From positions 1,054,001 to 1,118,000 of the forward strand of contig NZ_JBNAGA010000001.1 in the NCBI RefSeq assembly GCF_049800955.1: 64,000 bases of DNA, in the 5' to 3' direction. The stretch comes from JAKVBH01 sp049800955 (GTDB lineage: Bacteria > Pseudomonadota > Alphaproteobacteria > Rhodobacterales > Rhodobacteraceae). The notes under the pieces are model-generated. The model was not told the origin of the DNA and did not search any database. It was given only the letters and a program-made list of their open reading frames with translations. Position numbers and translations under genes: made by a program. Below are positions 8,064 through 17,264 of the stretch, piece by piece; the stretch's first letter is position 1, and each line of letters starts with the position of its first letter.

Positions 8064-9287
8064 GTGGACTACACCGCGCAGCTGGATACAGCCCTGAATA
8101 AACTGCACGAAGAAGGCCGTTACCGGACCTTCATCGATATCGAGCGTGCAAAGGGCCAGTTTCCCCATGCCACGTGGCGCAAGCCCGATGGCTCCGAGCA
8201 GCCGATCACCGTCTGGTGCGGCAATGATTATCTCGGCATGGGCCAGCATCCGGCTGTTCTGGCGGCGATGCATGAGGCGCTGGACGCCACCGGCGCAGGC
8301 TCTGGCGGGACGCGCAACATCTCCGGGACCACGGTCTATCACAAGCGCCTTGAGGCCGAGCTGGCCGATCTGCACGGCAAGGAATCAGCGCTGCTCTTCA
8401 CCTCCGCCTATATCGCAAATGATGCAACTTTAAGCACTTTGCCCAAATTGTTCCCCGGCCTCATCATCTATTCCGACGCGCTCAACCACGCTTCGATGAT
8501 TGAAGGCGTGCGCCGCAATGGCGGGGCGAAACGCATCTTCCGCCACAATGATCTGGACCATCTGCGCGAGTTGCTCGCCGCTGACGATCCCGCCGCGCCG
8601 AAGCTGATTGCCTTTGAGTCGATCTATTCGATGGATGGCGATTTCGGACCCATTGAAGCGATCTGCGACCTGGCCGATGAATTCGGCGCGCTGACCTATA
8701 TCGACGAGGTCCACGCCGTGGGCATGTACGGCCCGCGCGGGGCAGGTGTTGCAGAGCGCGACGGGTTGATGGGGCGGATCGACATCATCAATGGCACACT
8801 CGCCAAAGCCTATGGTGTCATGGGTGGCTATATCGCAGCCAGCGATAAAATGTGTGATGCCATAAGGTCTTACGCGCCGGGCTTCATCTTCACGACCTCG
8901 CTGCCGCCTGCTGTTGCGGCGGGCGCTGCGGCCTCTGTCGCACATCTCAAGACCGATCAGACCCTGCGCGATCAGCACCAGCTGCAGGCGCGGATTCTCA
9001 AGATGCGCCTGAAAGGTCTGGGCCTGCCCATCATCGATCATGGCAGCCATATCGTGCCTGTGATTGTCGGCGATCCGGTGCATACCAAGAAGCTGTCGGA
9101 TATGTTGCTGGATGGCTTTGGCATCTATGTCCAGCCCATCAATTTCCCTACGGTGCCGCGCGGCACGGAGCGTTTGCGCTTCACCCCGTCACCGGTCCAT
9201 GGACCGCGGGAAATGGATGCTCTGGTGACCGCGATGGACCAGCTCTGGTCCCATTGCGCGCTTAATCGCCAAGAGCTCAGCGCCTGA
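8064..9287 (+). CDS. hemA: 5-aminolevulinate synthase
   Basis: HemA condenses glycine and succinyl-CoA to 5-aminolevulinate, the first step of haem and tetrapyrrole synthesis in alphaproteobacteria. The start is a GTG at 8064 preceded by GAGGAGAG; it yields MDYTAQLD, the family N-terminus, and 407 residues, the usual length. An ATG 48 bases upstream is in frame but lacks a proper ribosome site. The PLP lysine is K248 (LAKAYG), and the glycine-rich GAGSGGTRNISGT segment and DEVHAVG are present. An FNR box precedes it. The gene appears to be monocistronic. Confidence 0.96.
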   Translation: MDYTAQLDTALNKLHEEGRYRTFIDIERAKGQFPHATWRKPDGSEQPITVWCGNDYLGMGQHPAVLAAMHEALDATGAGSGGTRNISGTTVYHKRLEAELADLHGKESALLFTSAYIANDATLSTLPKLFPGLIIYSDALNHASMIEGVRRNGGAKRIFRHNDLDHLRELLAADDPAAPKLIAFESIYSMDGDFGPIEAICDLADEFGALTYIDEVHAVGMYGPRGAGVAERDGLMGRIDIINGTLAKAYGVMGGYIAASDKMCDAIRSYAPGFIFTTSLPPAVAAGAAASVAHLKTDQTLRDQHQLQARILKMRLKGLGLPIIDHGSHIVPVIVGDPVHTKKLSDMLLDGFGIYVQPINFPTVPRGTERLRFTPSPVHGPREMDALVTAMDQLWSHCALNRQELSA

Positions 9288-9393
9288 CGCCTTTTGCCTG
9301 CAATTCCTCTTCCAATGTGCTAATGCTTCACGAAAGTGAGCATGCAGGCCGAATCGCCTGTTAAAACATGATGTTGGGGACATCGAGGAACGC

Positions 9394-11010
9394 ATGATCG
9401 GGCGCCGTTTTAAAACGCCAGAAGTGGAGGACGTGGCCGAAAGCCCGAAAGGGTTTGACGATTATGCCTTGCGTCTGGGCGACGTCATGCGCGGCGAGCG
9501 TGCGACGATGGGCAAATCCCTGCTCGACGTGCAGCGCGAGCTTCGGATCAAGGCGTCCTACATCGCAGCCATCGAGAATTGTGATCCCGATGCCTTTGAA
9601 ACCCCTGGGTTTATCGCTGGCTACGTCCGCTCCTATGCGCGATATCTCGCGATGGATCCCGACGCGACCTTCGCGCAATTCTGCGCCGAGAGCGGCTTCG
9701 CGCCATCGACTGGAATTGACGGGGCGCAAGGCCCCCGCAAAAAGCCCGAGACCGCCGCGCAGGCCAAAAGCCTGACCGCGCTGGATCGTGATCCGTTCAA
9801 GAACCCGTCCACACCCTTCTCGCCGGCGCGCGAATCCATCTTCGCAGGCATCGAGCCGGGAGCGATTGGCTCCATGGTCGTGCTGGTGGCGTTGATCGGG
9901 GCGTTGGGCTTCGGCGGCTACTCGGTCTTGCAGGAAGTGCAGCGTGTGCAGCTTGCGCCGGTCGAGCAGACACCTGTTGTCCTTTCGGAGCTTGATCCGC
10001 TGAGCGCCGCGACCGCGCCAATGTCCGCCAATGCGCCAGCGCAGGGCGACGACGAGGTCATCGCGGCCGCGCGGGCTGGAGGCGGCGCCTTCACCCCTCC
10101 GGAAACCGAAGGGCTGGATCGTCTCTACCGTCCGCAAGCGCTCGACGTGCCGGTGTTGATCGCGCGGGATGCGCCGATCTCGACGCTGGACCCGAGCCAG
10201 TTTGGCAATTTCGCAGGTGATTTACCTGCCGTGTCGGTCGACGACGATGCGCCCGCAGTGACCCGTCGGGCCAGCTCGACGGATTTGTCCATTGGCACGT
10301 CCGGCGTTCAGGTCGTGGCGGTGCGTCCGGCCTGGGTGCGGATTGAGGATGCCAATTCCGGTGAGCTCTTTGCCGGGATCATGAATGCAGGCGATGTCTT
10401 TGACGTGCCTGCGGGATCGATTGATCCGGCCATCGAGGTCGGTGAATCGGGTGCGGTCTACTTTGCGGCAGCGGGTCGGACCTTTGGGCCCGCCGGTCCG
10501 CGCGGGACCGTGACCGAGGGGCTGCCCCTGGAGGCCGAGATCCTGGCCGCGATCCTGCCCAATGCAGATGTCCAGGCCGACAGCGATCTCAACCGCGTGT
10601 TGGCCTCATTGGGTCAGACAGAGACCACGATTGCCTCAAACGTCCCGCAAGTTCTTGATTCCACAGACAAACGCGTGACAGTTGTGGCCACGCGGACGGC
10701 TTGGGTCAGGGTGCGCTCGGCGCAGGGCACGGTCCTCTATGAGGGCGTCATGGAGGCCGGGGATTTCTACACAGTGCCCGCCACGCAAAGCGCGCCCACG
10801 ATCCGCACGGGCGATGCCGGTGCAATTTTCTTCGCCGCCGCCGGTCAGACCTTTGGCCCCTATGGCTCCAGCGGTGCGATTGCCGACAATCTCGCGCTGG
10901 ATGTGGCCACCATTCAGGATCGCTTCCAACCGGCGGATGTGCAGCAAAATGCACCGCTCGCGCGGGCTGTGGCGGAGCTGAACGCCTCGCTGCAACGGGC
11001 TGGCCAATAA
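9394..11010 (+). CDS. RodZ-like helix-turn-helix membrane protein with duplicated C-terminal domain
   Basis: The 538-residue protein has an N-terminal RodZ-type helix-turn-helix (about residues 25-95: GKSLLDVQRELRIKASYIAAI), a proline-rich linker, one transmembrane helix (about 158-178) and a periplasmic part. The latter holds two copies of a DUF4115-like domain, at about 305-400 (VVAVRPAWVRI) and 428-525 (VVATRTAWVRV), each with an FAAAG-TFGP segment. RodZ links MreB to the elongation machinery; members in this order often sit before ispG, as here. The duplication is visible directly in the sequence. Start has GAGGAA at good spacing. A role in cell shape is inferred from the family. Confidence 0.85.
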   Translation: MIGRRFKTPEVEDVAESPKGFDDYALRLGDVMRGERATMGKSLLDVQRELRIKASYIAAIENCDPDAFETPGFIAGYVRSYARYLAMDPDATFAQFCAESGFAPSTGIDGAQGPRKKPETAAQAKSLTALDRDPFKNPSTPFSPARESIFAGIEPGAIGSMVVLVALIGALGFGGYSVLQEVQRVQLAPVEQTPVVLSELDPLSAATAPMSANAPAQGDDEVIAAARAGGGAFTPPETEGLDRLYRPQALDVPVLIARDAPISTLDPSQFGNFAGDLPAVSVDDDAPAVTRRASSTDLSIGTSGVQVVAVRPAWVRIEDANSGELFAGIMNAGDVFDVPAGSIDPAIEVGESGAVYFAAAGRTFGPAGPRGTVTEGLPLEAEILAAILPNADVQADSDLNRVLASLGQTETTIASNVPQVLDSTDKRVTVVATRTAWVRVRSAQGTVLYEGVMEAGDFYTVPATQSAPTIRTGDAGAIFFAAAGQTFGPYGSSGAIADNLALDVATIQDRFQPADVQQNAPLARAVAELNASLQRAGQ

Positions 11011-11140
11011 CGCCCAAAGAGCCGGAATGCGGCCATTTGGCCGAAACAGCGGCTTCCCCAAAGTGTAAACTTCACTTGACGCATTGCATCTGCAATACTG
11101 CTTGCTAGATGTAGCTCGAACTGACGCGACAGGTGCCCCG

Positions 11141-12274
11141 ATGAGCCTCAACCACATACGCCCTTGGCGCAACATTTACCGCCGCAAGAGCCGCCAGATC
11201 ATGGTGGGCGCCGTGCCGGTCGGGGGAGATGCGCCGATCACTGTGCAAACCATGACCAACACGCTGACGCCTGACGTCAAGGCGACGCTGGCGCAGGTGC
11301 AGGCGGCGGCGGATGCGGGGGCGGATATCGTGCGCATCTCGGTCCCCGATCAGGACAGCTCCCGCGCGCTCAAGGAGATTTGTCGCGAGAGCCCCGTGCC
11401 CATCGTGGCCGACATCCACTTTCACTACAAACGCGGGATCGAGGCGGCAGAGGCGGGCGCGGCCTGCCTGCGCATCAACCCCGGCAATATCGGCAGCGAA
11501 GACCGCATCAAGGAGGTCATTAAGGCCGCACGCGATCATGGCTGCTCGATCCGGATCGGCGTGAATGCAGGCAGCCTGGAGAAACACCTGCTCGACAAAT
11601 ACGGCGAGCCCACGCCTGATGCGATGGTCGAGAGCGGGATGGATCATATCAAGATCCTGCAGGACCACGATTTTCACGAGTTCAAGATCTCCTGCAAAGC
11701 CTCCGACGTCTTCATGGCGACCGCAGCGTATCAACAGCTGGCGGACCTGACCGACGCGCCCATCCATCTTGGCATCACGGAGGCCGGCGGGCTCACCTCG
11801 GGCACGATCAAATCCGCCATCGGTCTGGGCAACCTGCTCTGGATGGGCATTGGCGATACAATCCGTGTCTCGCTCTCCGCCGATCCGGTGGAGGAGGTCA
11901 AGGTGGGCTATGAGATCCTCAAGAGCCTCGGCCTGCGCCATCGCGGCGTGAACATCATCTCCTGCCCCTCCTGTGCGCGGCAGGGTTTTGACGTGATCAA
12001 AACGGTCGAGACGCTGGAGGCGCGGCTGGAGCACATCAAAACGCCCATGTCGCTCTCCATCATCGGCTGCGTGGTCAATGGACCCGGCGAGGCGCTGATG
12101 ACGGATGTGGGCTTTACCGGCGGTGGCAATGGCGCGGGTATGATCTATCTCGCTGGTAAGCAAAGCCATAAGATGAGCAACGACCAGATGGTTGATCATA
12201 TCGTCGAACAGGTTGAGAAGAAGGCTGCGGAATTGGACGCAGCCAGCGCTGCAGAGGCGCAGGCGGCAGAATAA
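11141..12274 (+). CDS. ispG: 4-hydroxy-3-methylbut-2-enyl diphosphate synthase (IspG/GcpE)
   Basis: IspG reduces methylerythritol cyclodiphosphate to HMBPP in the non-mevalonate isoprenoid pathway, using a [4Fe-4S] cluster. The cluster ligands are C275, C278 (SCPSCARQG) and C310 with E317 (GCVVNGPGE), each five residues on from the E. coli positions. I chose the ATG at 11141 (MSLNHIRPWRN), giving 377 residues; the upstream in-frame codon adds non-family sequence. The N-terminal TIM barrel contains VQTMTNT and ADIHFHY. It follows the RodZ-like gene by 130 bases, a common arrangement. Confidence 0.97.
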   Translation: MSLNHIRPWRNIYRRKSRQIMVGAVPVGGDAPITVQTMTNTLTPDVKATLAQVQAAADAGADIVRISVPDQDSSRALKEICRESPVPIVADIHFHYKRGIEAAEAGAACLRINPGNIGSEDRIKEVIKAARDHGCSIRIGVNAGSLEKHLLDKYGEPTPDAMVESGMDHIKILQDHDFHEFKISCKASDVFMATAAYQQLADLTDAPIHLGITEAGGLTSGTIKSAIGLGNLLWMGIGDTIRVSLSADPVEEVKVGYEILKSLGLRHRGVNIISCPSCARQGFDVIKTVETLEARLEHIKTPMSLSIIGCVVNGPGEALMTDVGFTGGGNGAGMIYLAGKQSHKMSNDQMVDHIVEQVEKKAAELDAASAAEAQAAE

Positions 12275-12320
12275 GTAATTTTTTTCAGAGTTTTTCGCCC
12301 AGAATAGGGAAGACAATCGG

Positions 12321-13655
12321 GTGAAAGGCAGCGCTGAGCGCCAGACATATGATCTTGAGGCCTATCGTGACATCGTCCGCAACCACGTTGCGGAAATGCT
12401 GTTTCGCGTCGTCGGCCTCAATGCGGCGGGGCTGATCGCGACCTATCTGTTTCAGGATAGGGTTTTTCTGTATTTCCTCGGGGCATATAACCTGAGCCAG
12501 CTGGCGTTCCTGCTGATATTGCGCGCGCTGCCGGACCGGGTGTCCCTGCGCCAATTGGCGGTGCTTTTCGGGATCGGCTGGTTCTGCGTCATAGTCATTC
12601 TGAGCTCATCCGCCTATGTCTGGGTCACGCAGGGCGCTGCGGGCAAGGTGCTTGGGCTGTTGCTGATTGTGACGGTCATGCTCTATTCGACGGCGCAGAG
12701 CACCTATCATGCGATCTTTACCCGCGTCGAGGTGGGGCTGACGTCGCTGTGCCTGCTGGGGCTTGCGGTGCATACCGCGCTCATGGAAGACATGACCGGA
12801 CCGGCCGTCTCCATGGTGCTCGGGCTGGTGGCCGTTCTGGCCTATTACCTTCAGGCCGCCTTCGGCACGCGCAGGGCCCATGAGCAGCTCCAGATCAATC
12901 AGGCCTTGCAGGTGGAGCGCGCGCGGGTCGAGGCCATTGGTCAGATCACTGGCGGTGTTGCCCATGATTTCAATAACTTGCTGACCATTATTCAGGGAAA
13001 CCTTGAACTGCGCCGCGAGATCCAGCAGCAGGGCGGCTCGCTCATCGAGGCCGAGCAATTGATCCGCGAAGCCGAAGAGGCCACGCACCGCGCCGCGCGC
13101 ACCACCCAGCAATTGCTCGCCTACAGCCGCAAGTCCGTGCTGCGGCCGGAAGTGGTCCTGATCGAGGACGTGATCGGCAATATGGACCGGCTTTTGCACT
13201 CGACGCTGCCCGCAACGATTGACCTGCGGATCAACATGCCGTCGGGCCTGCCGCCGATCCGCTGTGATGTCTCGCAACTCGAAAACGTCATCCTCAACCT
13301 CGTCATCAACGCGCGTGATGCGATGCCGGAGGGCGGGCGCGTCCTGCTGCGCGCGCGCGAGCGGGCTTGCCCGCGTCGCCCCCTGGAGCGGACCTGCCTG
13401 CAAATCCAGGTCGAGGATAATGGCGCGGGCATTCCGGAGGAGATTTTGGGCAAGGTCACCGATCCTTTCTTCACGACAAAACCCGTGGGCAAAGGCTCGG
13501 GGCTGGGCCTATCGATGGCGAAGGGTGTGATGGAGCAATCGGGTGGGCTTTTGGAGATAAGCTCCATCAAAGGGCGCGGCACCATCGTAACGCTCTCCTT
13601 TCCCTCGGTCGTGCTGGAGGCGCAACCGCGCGAGACGGTGCCGGGGCAGCTCTAG
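12321..13655 (+). CDS. Membrane sensor histidine kinase, orphan
   Basis: The 444-residue protein begins with several transmembrane helices (about residues 25-165), then a HisKA domain with phospho-acceptor H215 in GGVAHDFNNLL and an HATPase_c domain with N box (NLVINARDAMPEGG), G1 (DNGAGIP), F box (DPFFTTK) and G2 (GKGSGLGLS). It starts at GTG 12321 with AGGGA some ten bases upstream. The HDFNN form is common in kinases that feed separate receivers. No response regulator gene is adjacent, so its partner is elsewhere. The signal is unknown; there is no periplasmic sensor domain of size. Confidence 0.9.
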   Translation: MKGSAERQTYDLEAYRDIVRNHVAEMLFRVVGLNAAGLIATYLFQDRVFLYFLGAYNLSQLAFLLILRALPDRVSLRQLAVLFGIGWFCVIVILSSSAYVWVTQGAAGKVLGLLLIVTVMLYSTAQSTYHAIFTRVEVGLTSLCLLGLAVHTALMEDMTGPAVSMVLGLVAVLAYYLQAAFGTRRAHEQLQINQALQVERARVEAIGQITGGVAHDFNNLLTIIQGNLELRREIQQQGGSLIEAEQLIREAEEATHRAARTTQQLLAYSRKSVLRPEVVLIEDVIGNMDRLLHSTLPATIDLRINMPSGLPPIRCDVSQLENVILNLVINARDAMPEGGRVLLRARERACPRRPLERTCLQIQVEDNGAGIPEEILGKVTDPFFTTKPVGKGSGLGLSMAKGVMEQSGGLLEISSIKGRGTIVTLSFPSVVLEAQPRETVPGQL

Positions 13656-13969
13656 AGGGGGCGGGCGGTGCTGTCCTTGATGTCTTCATCCCGAAACTGG
13701 CGGGGAAAGCCGCCATGGGCGCGGGCGCAATCAGCCGTTGGTAAAAGCGGTCACAACCTTCCTTATCTGCCACATGGCCCCGCAAGACATCATCCAGATC
13801 GCCACTCATGCGGCGCGGCCTGGGCCGTGTAGCTGTGGCCAGTTGGTTCAGTGTTGCCCGCGACGGTGTTTGGCTGGCGGACATGGGAGACAAGACAAAG
13901 CCCGCGCCGGAAAGGGCACGGGCCTCGTAATGTGCATCGGTGCGCCGCAAGCGAGCGCGGCGCCTCCGG
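13656..13969. other. Convergent intergenic region without a confident gene
   Basis: The 314 bases between the kinase and the dsbA-like gene hold a minus-strand terminator at 13893-13923. A minus-strand frame from about 13809 reads MSGDLDDVLRG and could continue, after a one-base shift, to a stop near 13652; I could not assign it to a family and it overlaps the kinase end, so it is not called. Confidence 0.5.
13893..13923 (-). terminator. Terminator of the dsbA-like gene
   Basis: On the minus strand a nine-base stem (GCCCGTGCC with GGCGCGGGC, one G-T pair) around six bases is followed by TTTGTCTT. It lies about 50 bases beyond the stop at 13970. Confidence 0.7.
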
Positions 13970-14719
13970 TTAGCCTTCGGCGCGGACGCGCGCGACGATC
14001 TCCTGCATGGCTTGCAAAGGCAGGTAGCCGCGCAACATCTGGCTTTCGACGACGAAGGTCGGCGTGCCATTGATCTGCAACCGCTGGGCCAGCGCGCGGG
14101 TTTCGTTGATCTCCCGGGCGACGTCTTCGCTCTCCATCTTCGCAATCACCGCATCGGCATCAACGCCCAGCGTATCGGCCAGCCGCCGCAGCGCCTTGGG
14201 GCTCATCTCGCCATTGAGCCGGATCAGCGCCTCATTGGCCGCCTCATAGGCCTCGCCGCCCGCCACATGCTTGACGGCAATGGCGAATTTGGAGGAAGCG
14301 GTCGAATTGGGGCCGAGGATCGGGAATTCCTTGGTGATCAGACGGATGTTGCCATCGCCCGCGATCAACTGCGCGACCTCATCATGGGCGCGGCGGCAAT
14401 AGCCGCAGCGGTAATCGATGAACTCGACAATCGTCACATCGCCCTCGGGGTTCCCGCCGACATGCGAAAACCCATCGTCAAACAAAGCCGCCTTGTTGGC
14501 CTCCAGCATGGCCTCATCGTTCTGCGCGGCATCGGCCTGCTGGCGCTCTTCCAGAACGGCCACCGCTTCCATGATCACATCGGGGTTTTCCAGCAGGTAA
14601 TTGCGGATTTCCGCGCGGAAGGCGGCCCGTTCGGCATCGCTCATATCGGTCAGGTCAAAGGCCTGAGCGGGCAGGGCGAGCGCGCCCAGAAGGGCCGTGG
14701 TGGTCAACAATCGGGTCAT
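13970..14719 (-). CDS. Periplasmic DsbA/Com1-type thiol oxidoreductase
   Basis: The 249-residue protein has a signal peptide (about 1-20, ALALPAQA), a short helical N-terminal region and a thioredoxin-fold DsbA domain with active site C105-G-Y-C108 (DYRCGYCRRAHDE) and the cis-proline loop NGTPTF. It forms disulfide bonds in periplasmic proteins. The ATG at 14719 has GGAAAGGA upstream; longer frames add sequence with no signal. It starts 13 bases after the stop of the BepA-like protease gene and is probably co-transcribed with it, forming an envelope quality-control pair. Confidence 0.92.
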   Translation of the reverse strand: MTRLLTTTALLGALALPAQAFDLTDMSDAERAAFRAEIRNYLLENPDVIMEAVAVLEERQQADAAQNDEAMLEANKAALFDDGFSHVGGNPEGDVTIVEFIDYRCGYCRRAHDEVAQLIAGDGNIRLITKEFPILGPNSTASSKFAIAVKHVAGGEAYEAANEALIRLNGEMSPKALRRLADTLGVDADAVIAKMESEDVAREINETRALAQRLQINGTPTFVVESQMLRGYLPLQAMQEIVARVRAEG

Positions 14720-14732
14720 GATAATCCTTTCC

Positions 14733-16055
14733 TCAGCGGAGGTTTCTCGTTGCAGAGAGCACATCTTGTGCCCGCTGCCAAGGGCCAGAGCCGCGCGGCA
14801 AAAGCCCCTCGGCCCGCGCGGCATTGATCCGCGCATCTTTCAGGCGACCGGCCAGCGCATAGCGCTCGGCCGTGGCCAGCGAGGCCATGGCATTATTGCC
14901 CGCCCGCGCATAGGCCACCGCAAGATCGCGCAGGATGCGCGGATCGGAGAAATCGCGGGCGCGGGCGGTCTCCAGGGTCTTGAGCGCGGCATTGACTTGC
15001 CCCGCGGCGAGCTGCGCCCGCCCCAGGCCGCCAAGGATCAACGCATCGCCCTTGGCCATTTTGGCCGCCTGGCCATAGACTTGCGCCGCTTGCGAGAACT
15101 TGCGGTTCTCCAGCAGGATCTGCCCCTTCAACTCGCGCAGGAACGGATCGTTGGGCCGCAGCGCAATGGCCTTGTCCATATGGGTGAGCGCCTTGCCCAG
15201 ATTGGATTGCCGGTGATAGGCCACCGCGCGGCGCATCTCGGCGATATCAGAGCTGGGCGAACTGCCCGCGCGGCGCAACGTCCAGCGGGGCGCGCGCGTG
15301 AAGGCGGAGAGCTTTCCTTGCGCGCGGGCAAACCAATAGGCATCCGCCGGACGGTCCTTGAAGGTGCCGCGCACGCCCGCGATCGTGGCTTCATTGGCGC
15401 GGATCCGGTCACGGGTCAGGGGATGGGTGCGGTTGTAGGGGTCCTGCCGCCCGGCGGTCAGCGCTTCCTGCCCCCGAAAGAGCTCCTGCACTTCCAGAGC
15501 GCCGCGCGGGTCGATCCCGGCATTGACCAGCGTGCGGATGGAGGTGGCGTCCGCAGAGGCCTCCTCGGAGCGGGTATGGGCGAAGAAGCGGCGCATGGCC
15601 GAGGAACGCGAGCCCGCTGCAATCCCTGCTGCCGCCTCCGGCGCACCGCTGGCCGCAGCGGCGGCTGCCAGAACCAGCCCCAGCCCCGCAGCCGAGCGCG
15701 CCGCCCGCGCATTGCCTGCGCGCCGCGTGATATGGCCATTGGTGATATGGGCAGCCTCATGGGCGATCACCGCTTGCAGTGACCGCGCGTTTTGGAGCTT
15801 CAGGATCAGCCCCGAATGCAGGAAAATATGCCGACTGTCCGCCACAAAGGCGTTGAGTGAGCCATCATTGATGACGATGATCTTCGTGCGTTTGGCATTG
15901 AGCCCTGCGGCCTGCAAAACCGGCGCGGCCAACTGGCGCAGCGCATATTCGATATCGGCATCGCGGATGATCCCGCGCGCCTGTGCGGGCAGTGCGGCCA
16001 ATGTCAGGACGGTCACGAGGACCACAGGGATGATCTTTGGCATAAGCCAGCGCAT
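14733..16055 (-). CDS. Periplasmic M48 metalloprotease with TPR domain (BepA-like)
   Basis: The 440-residue protein has a signal peptide (about 1-27), an M48 zinc peptidase domain with H99-E-A-A-H103 and a downstream EEASAD segment carrying the third ligand, and a C-terminal TPR region (about 240-430: YHRQSNLGKALTHMDKAIALRPND and similar repeats). This is the layout of BepA/YfgC, which clears misassembled outer-membrane proteins. The dsbA-like gene follows immediately. A downstream ATG four codons in is an equally possible start. Confidence 0.9.
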   Translation of the reverse strand: MRWLMPKIIPVVLVTVLTLAALPAQARGIIRDADIEYALRQLAAPVLQAAGLNAKRTKIIVINDGSLNAFVADSRHIFLHSGLILKLQNARSLQAVIAHEAAHITNGHITRRAGNARAARSAAGLGLVLAAAAAASGAPEAAAGIAAGSRSSAMRRFFAHTRSEEASADATSIRTLVNAGIDPRGALEVQELFRGQEALTAGRQDPYNRTHPLTRDRIRANEATIAGVRGTFKDRPADAYWFARAQGKLSAFTRAPRWTLRRAGSSPSSDIAEMRRAVAYHRQSNLGKALTHMDKAIALRPNDPFLRELKGQILLENRKFSQAAQVYGQAAKMAKGDALILGGLGRAQLAAGQVNAALKTLETARARDFSDPRILRDLAVAYARAGNNAMASLATAERYALAGRLKDARINAARAEGLLPRGSGPWQRAQDVLSATRNLR

Positions 16056-16112
16056 TGACGGGTGCCTCTACATAGGTGAAACCGCTCTTATCCTTAGGAT
16101 AGAGAGTGAAGC

Positions 16113-17261
16113 ATGAAGAACTCAAGCCGTGGGGCCGTCGATCCCTTCATTGTGATGGATGTCATGGAGGCCGCGCGCGCCCTCGAAGCCGCCGGGCGCT
16201 CGATCATTCACATGGAGGTGGGCCAGCCCGGAACCCCAGCCCCACAAGGCGCTCGGGCCGCTGTGGCCCAGGCGATGCAGGGGGACCCCATGGGCTATAC
16301 CGTGGCGCTTGGATTGCCGGAATTGCGCGCGCGCATTGCGCGGATGTATGCCGAGCGGCACGGCGTGACGCTCGATCCGGCCCGTGTGGTCATCACGCCG
16401 GGCTCCTCGGGCGCCTTCATCCTGGCCTTCACCGCGCTCTTTGATCCGGGCGACCGCGTGGCCATCGGCGCGCCGGGTTATCCTTCTTATCGCCAGATCC
16501 TCAAGGCGCTGGACCTCGTGCCGCTCGATATCGAAACCTCTGATGCCGCGCGCCTGCAACCCACGCCGTCTGATCTCGCAGATGTGGAGTATCAAGGTCT
16601 CATGGTGGCCTCGCCCGCCAATCCCACAGGCACGATGCTTAATGAAGCCGCCTTGCGCGCGCTGATCGAGGCGGCCCATGCCAAGGGCGCCGCCTTCATC
16701 TCAGACGAGATCTACCACGGGATCGAATACGAGGCCCGCGCCGTCTCCGCGCTGGAGATCACCGATCAGGCCTATGTGATCAATTCATTCTCGAAATATT
16801 ATTCCATGACGGGCTGGCGCGTGGGCTGGATGGTTGTGCCCGAAGATCACATCCGTCAGGTCGAGCGGCTGGCGCAAAACATGTTCATCTGTGCGCCCCA
16901 TGTTGCACAGCGCGCCGCGCTGGCCGCGATGGAGTGTGACGATGAATTGCAAGCCAATCTGGCCATATATGCCGAGAACCGCCGCCTGATGATCGAGGGG
17001 CTGCCCAAGGCGGGCTTCACGCGCTTTGCCCCGCCCGATGGGGCCTTCTATGTCTATGTGGATGTCTCTGAGCATACCTCGGACAGTCTCGCCTTTGCCC
17101 GTGAAATCCTTGAGGAGGCGGGGGTTGCCGTCACGCCGGGGTTGGATTTCGATCCCAAGCGCGGGGCCACGACCCTGCGCTTTTCCTACGCCCGCGCGAC
17201 AGAGGATATCGTGGAGGGCTTGCGGCGGCTGGAGATTTTCATGGCCGGGCGGAGGGGCTAG
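16113..17261 (+). CDS. PLP-dependent class I/II aminotransferase
   Basis: The 382-residue protein is a fold-type I aminotransferase: PGSSGAF binds the PLP phosphate, SPANPTG and SDEIYHG carry the cofactor-contact Asn and Asp/Tyr, and the Schiff-base lysine is K228 in NSFSKYYSMTGWRVGW, followed by the substrate-carboxylate arginine in LRFSYAR. It probably works on an alpha-amino acid, but which cannot be read. It diverges from the protease operon and ends three bases before the amiC start, suggesting an operon. Confidence 0.92.
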   Translation: MKNSSRGAVDPFIVMDVMEAARALEAAGRSIIHMEVGQPGTPAPQGARAAVAQAMQGDPMGYTVALGLPELRARIARMYAERHGVTLDPARVVITPGSSGAFILAFTALFDPGDRVAIGAPGYPSYRQILKALDLVPLDIETSDAARLQPTPSDLADVEYQGLMVASPANPTGTMLNEAALRALIEAAHAKGAAFISDEIYHGIEYEARAVSALEITDQAYVINSFSKYYSMTGWRVGWMVVPEDHIRQVERLAQNMFICAPHVAQRAALAAMECDDELQANLAIYAENRRLMIEGLPKAGFTRFAPPDGAFYVYVDVSEHTSDSLAFAREILEEAGVAVTPGLDFDPKRGATTLRFSYARATEDIVEGLRRLEIFMAGRRG

Positions 17262-17264
17262 CAT

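Noticed and set aside
13567..14145. Minus-strand frame with MSGDLDDVLRG
   Set aside because: It overlaps the kinase 3' end and the dsbA-like gene, needs a frameshift to reach a plausible end, and no family is recognised.
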